From: Homarus americanus
Taxonomy: Eukaryota > Arthropoda > Malacostraca > Decapoda > Nephropidae
Assembly: GCF_018991925.1 (NCBI RefSeq)
Contig: NW_024729645.1
Span: 310,001-374,000 of the forward strand
Reading direction: 5' to 3'
DNA: 64,000 nucleotides
The translations under genes and the position numbers were made by a program. The notes beneath the pieces were generated by a model. It worked only from the letters and a program-made list of their open reading frames with translations. It was not told the DNA's origin and searched no databases. Shown here piece by piece: positions 63,901-64,000 of the stretch (its first letter is position 1; every line of letters starts with the position of its first letter).

Positions 63901-64000
63901 CAACAAAGAGTGTTTCTCGTACGGCTGTCGTTAATCGAGTTTTGTTCGTTAATGGAACTGAAATTCTTTATGGGAACTAATTCGTTAACCGAAATTTCGT

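Larger units (their letters stand above)
63148..64000. mobile_element. Tigger-type transposon, right end beyond the window
   Basis: The left terminus, CAGTGGTCCCTCAATTAACG after TA, and a subterminal TTGTTAACTGAATC recur in inverted form at 63930-64000 (GTTAATCGAG, TTCGTTAATGGAAC, TTCGTTAACCGAAATT), where the window ends before the terminal base. An internal helix-turn-helix remnant lies on the minus strand. Most of the transposase is absent. Confidence 0.7.

Overview
The window looks like a piece of a large, AT-rich, repeat-dense invertebrate nuclear genome, most likely a crustacean or other arthropod. The evidence is long (TA)n arrays, degenerate CCTAA/TTAGG arrays, several families of TA-flanked pogo/Tigger-like elements, Penelope-like retroelements and LINE fragments, with almost no open coding sequence. 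No prokaryotic, viral or organellar gene organisation is visible. The assignment to arthropod (decapod-like) is an inference from repeat content, not from a marker gene.

Host genes: the only well-supported host exon lies on the minus strand at 1044-1874. It is an 831-nt internal exon of a Pro/Gly/Ser-rich protein with an acceptor, a donor and codon phase 2 at both ends. A much weaker minus-strand exon candidate lies at 21440-21655. The rest of the window is best read as intron or flanking intergenic DNA. CpG-richer stretches near 28.4-29.6 kb and 48.1-48.7 kb could be promoter-proximal, but this is not demonstrated.

2.5-9.7 kb: a 1.17-kb TIR element, a 1.6-kb TA-flanked Tigger-type element holding three copies of a ~390-426-bp non-coding repeat between two (TA)n arrays, an RTE-like 3' tail, a foldback hairpin and a 132-bp MITE. 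11.9-19.9 kb: a 28-bp minisatellite, a degraded DDE transposase fragment, and a hAT-like element with a Tigger-like MITE nested in it. 22-27.7 kb: a perfect 96-bp tandem duplication, a ~900-bp minisatellite with higher-order structure, and a TTAGG-like tract. 33.3-40.9 kb: a tRNA-derived SINE, a truncated minus-strand Penelope-like element, a LINE endonuclease fragment and a small hAT-like element. 44.7-52 kb: minisatellites and CCTAA-like arrays. 52.2-56.7 kb: three short transposon remnants, an 815-bp TIR element, a Penelope-like element with a GIY-YIG endonuclease ORF and inverted repeats around (TA)n, a perfect 64-bp palindrome, and a LINE C-terminal ORF. 57.4-64 kb: 36-bp minisatellite, a MITE whose ends resemble mammalian Tigger7, a hairpin MITE, a LINE 3' end with RNase H and CCHC remnants, and a Tigger-type element with a helix-turn-helix remnant running off the window.

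The genes do not form a pathway. The biology here is transposon traffic into TA-rich DNA. The most unusual structures are the Penelope-associated inverted repeats and palindromes at 54.2-55.9 kb and the tandem-repeat-bearing Tigger-type element at 3.9-5.5 kb.
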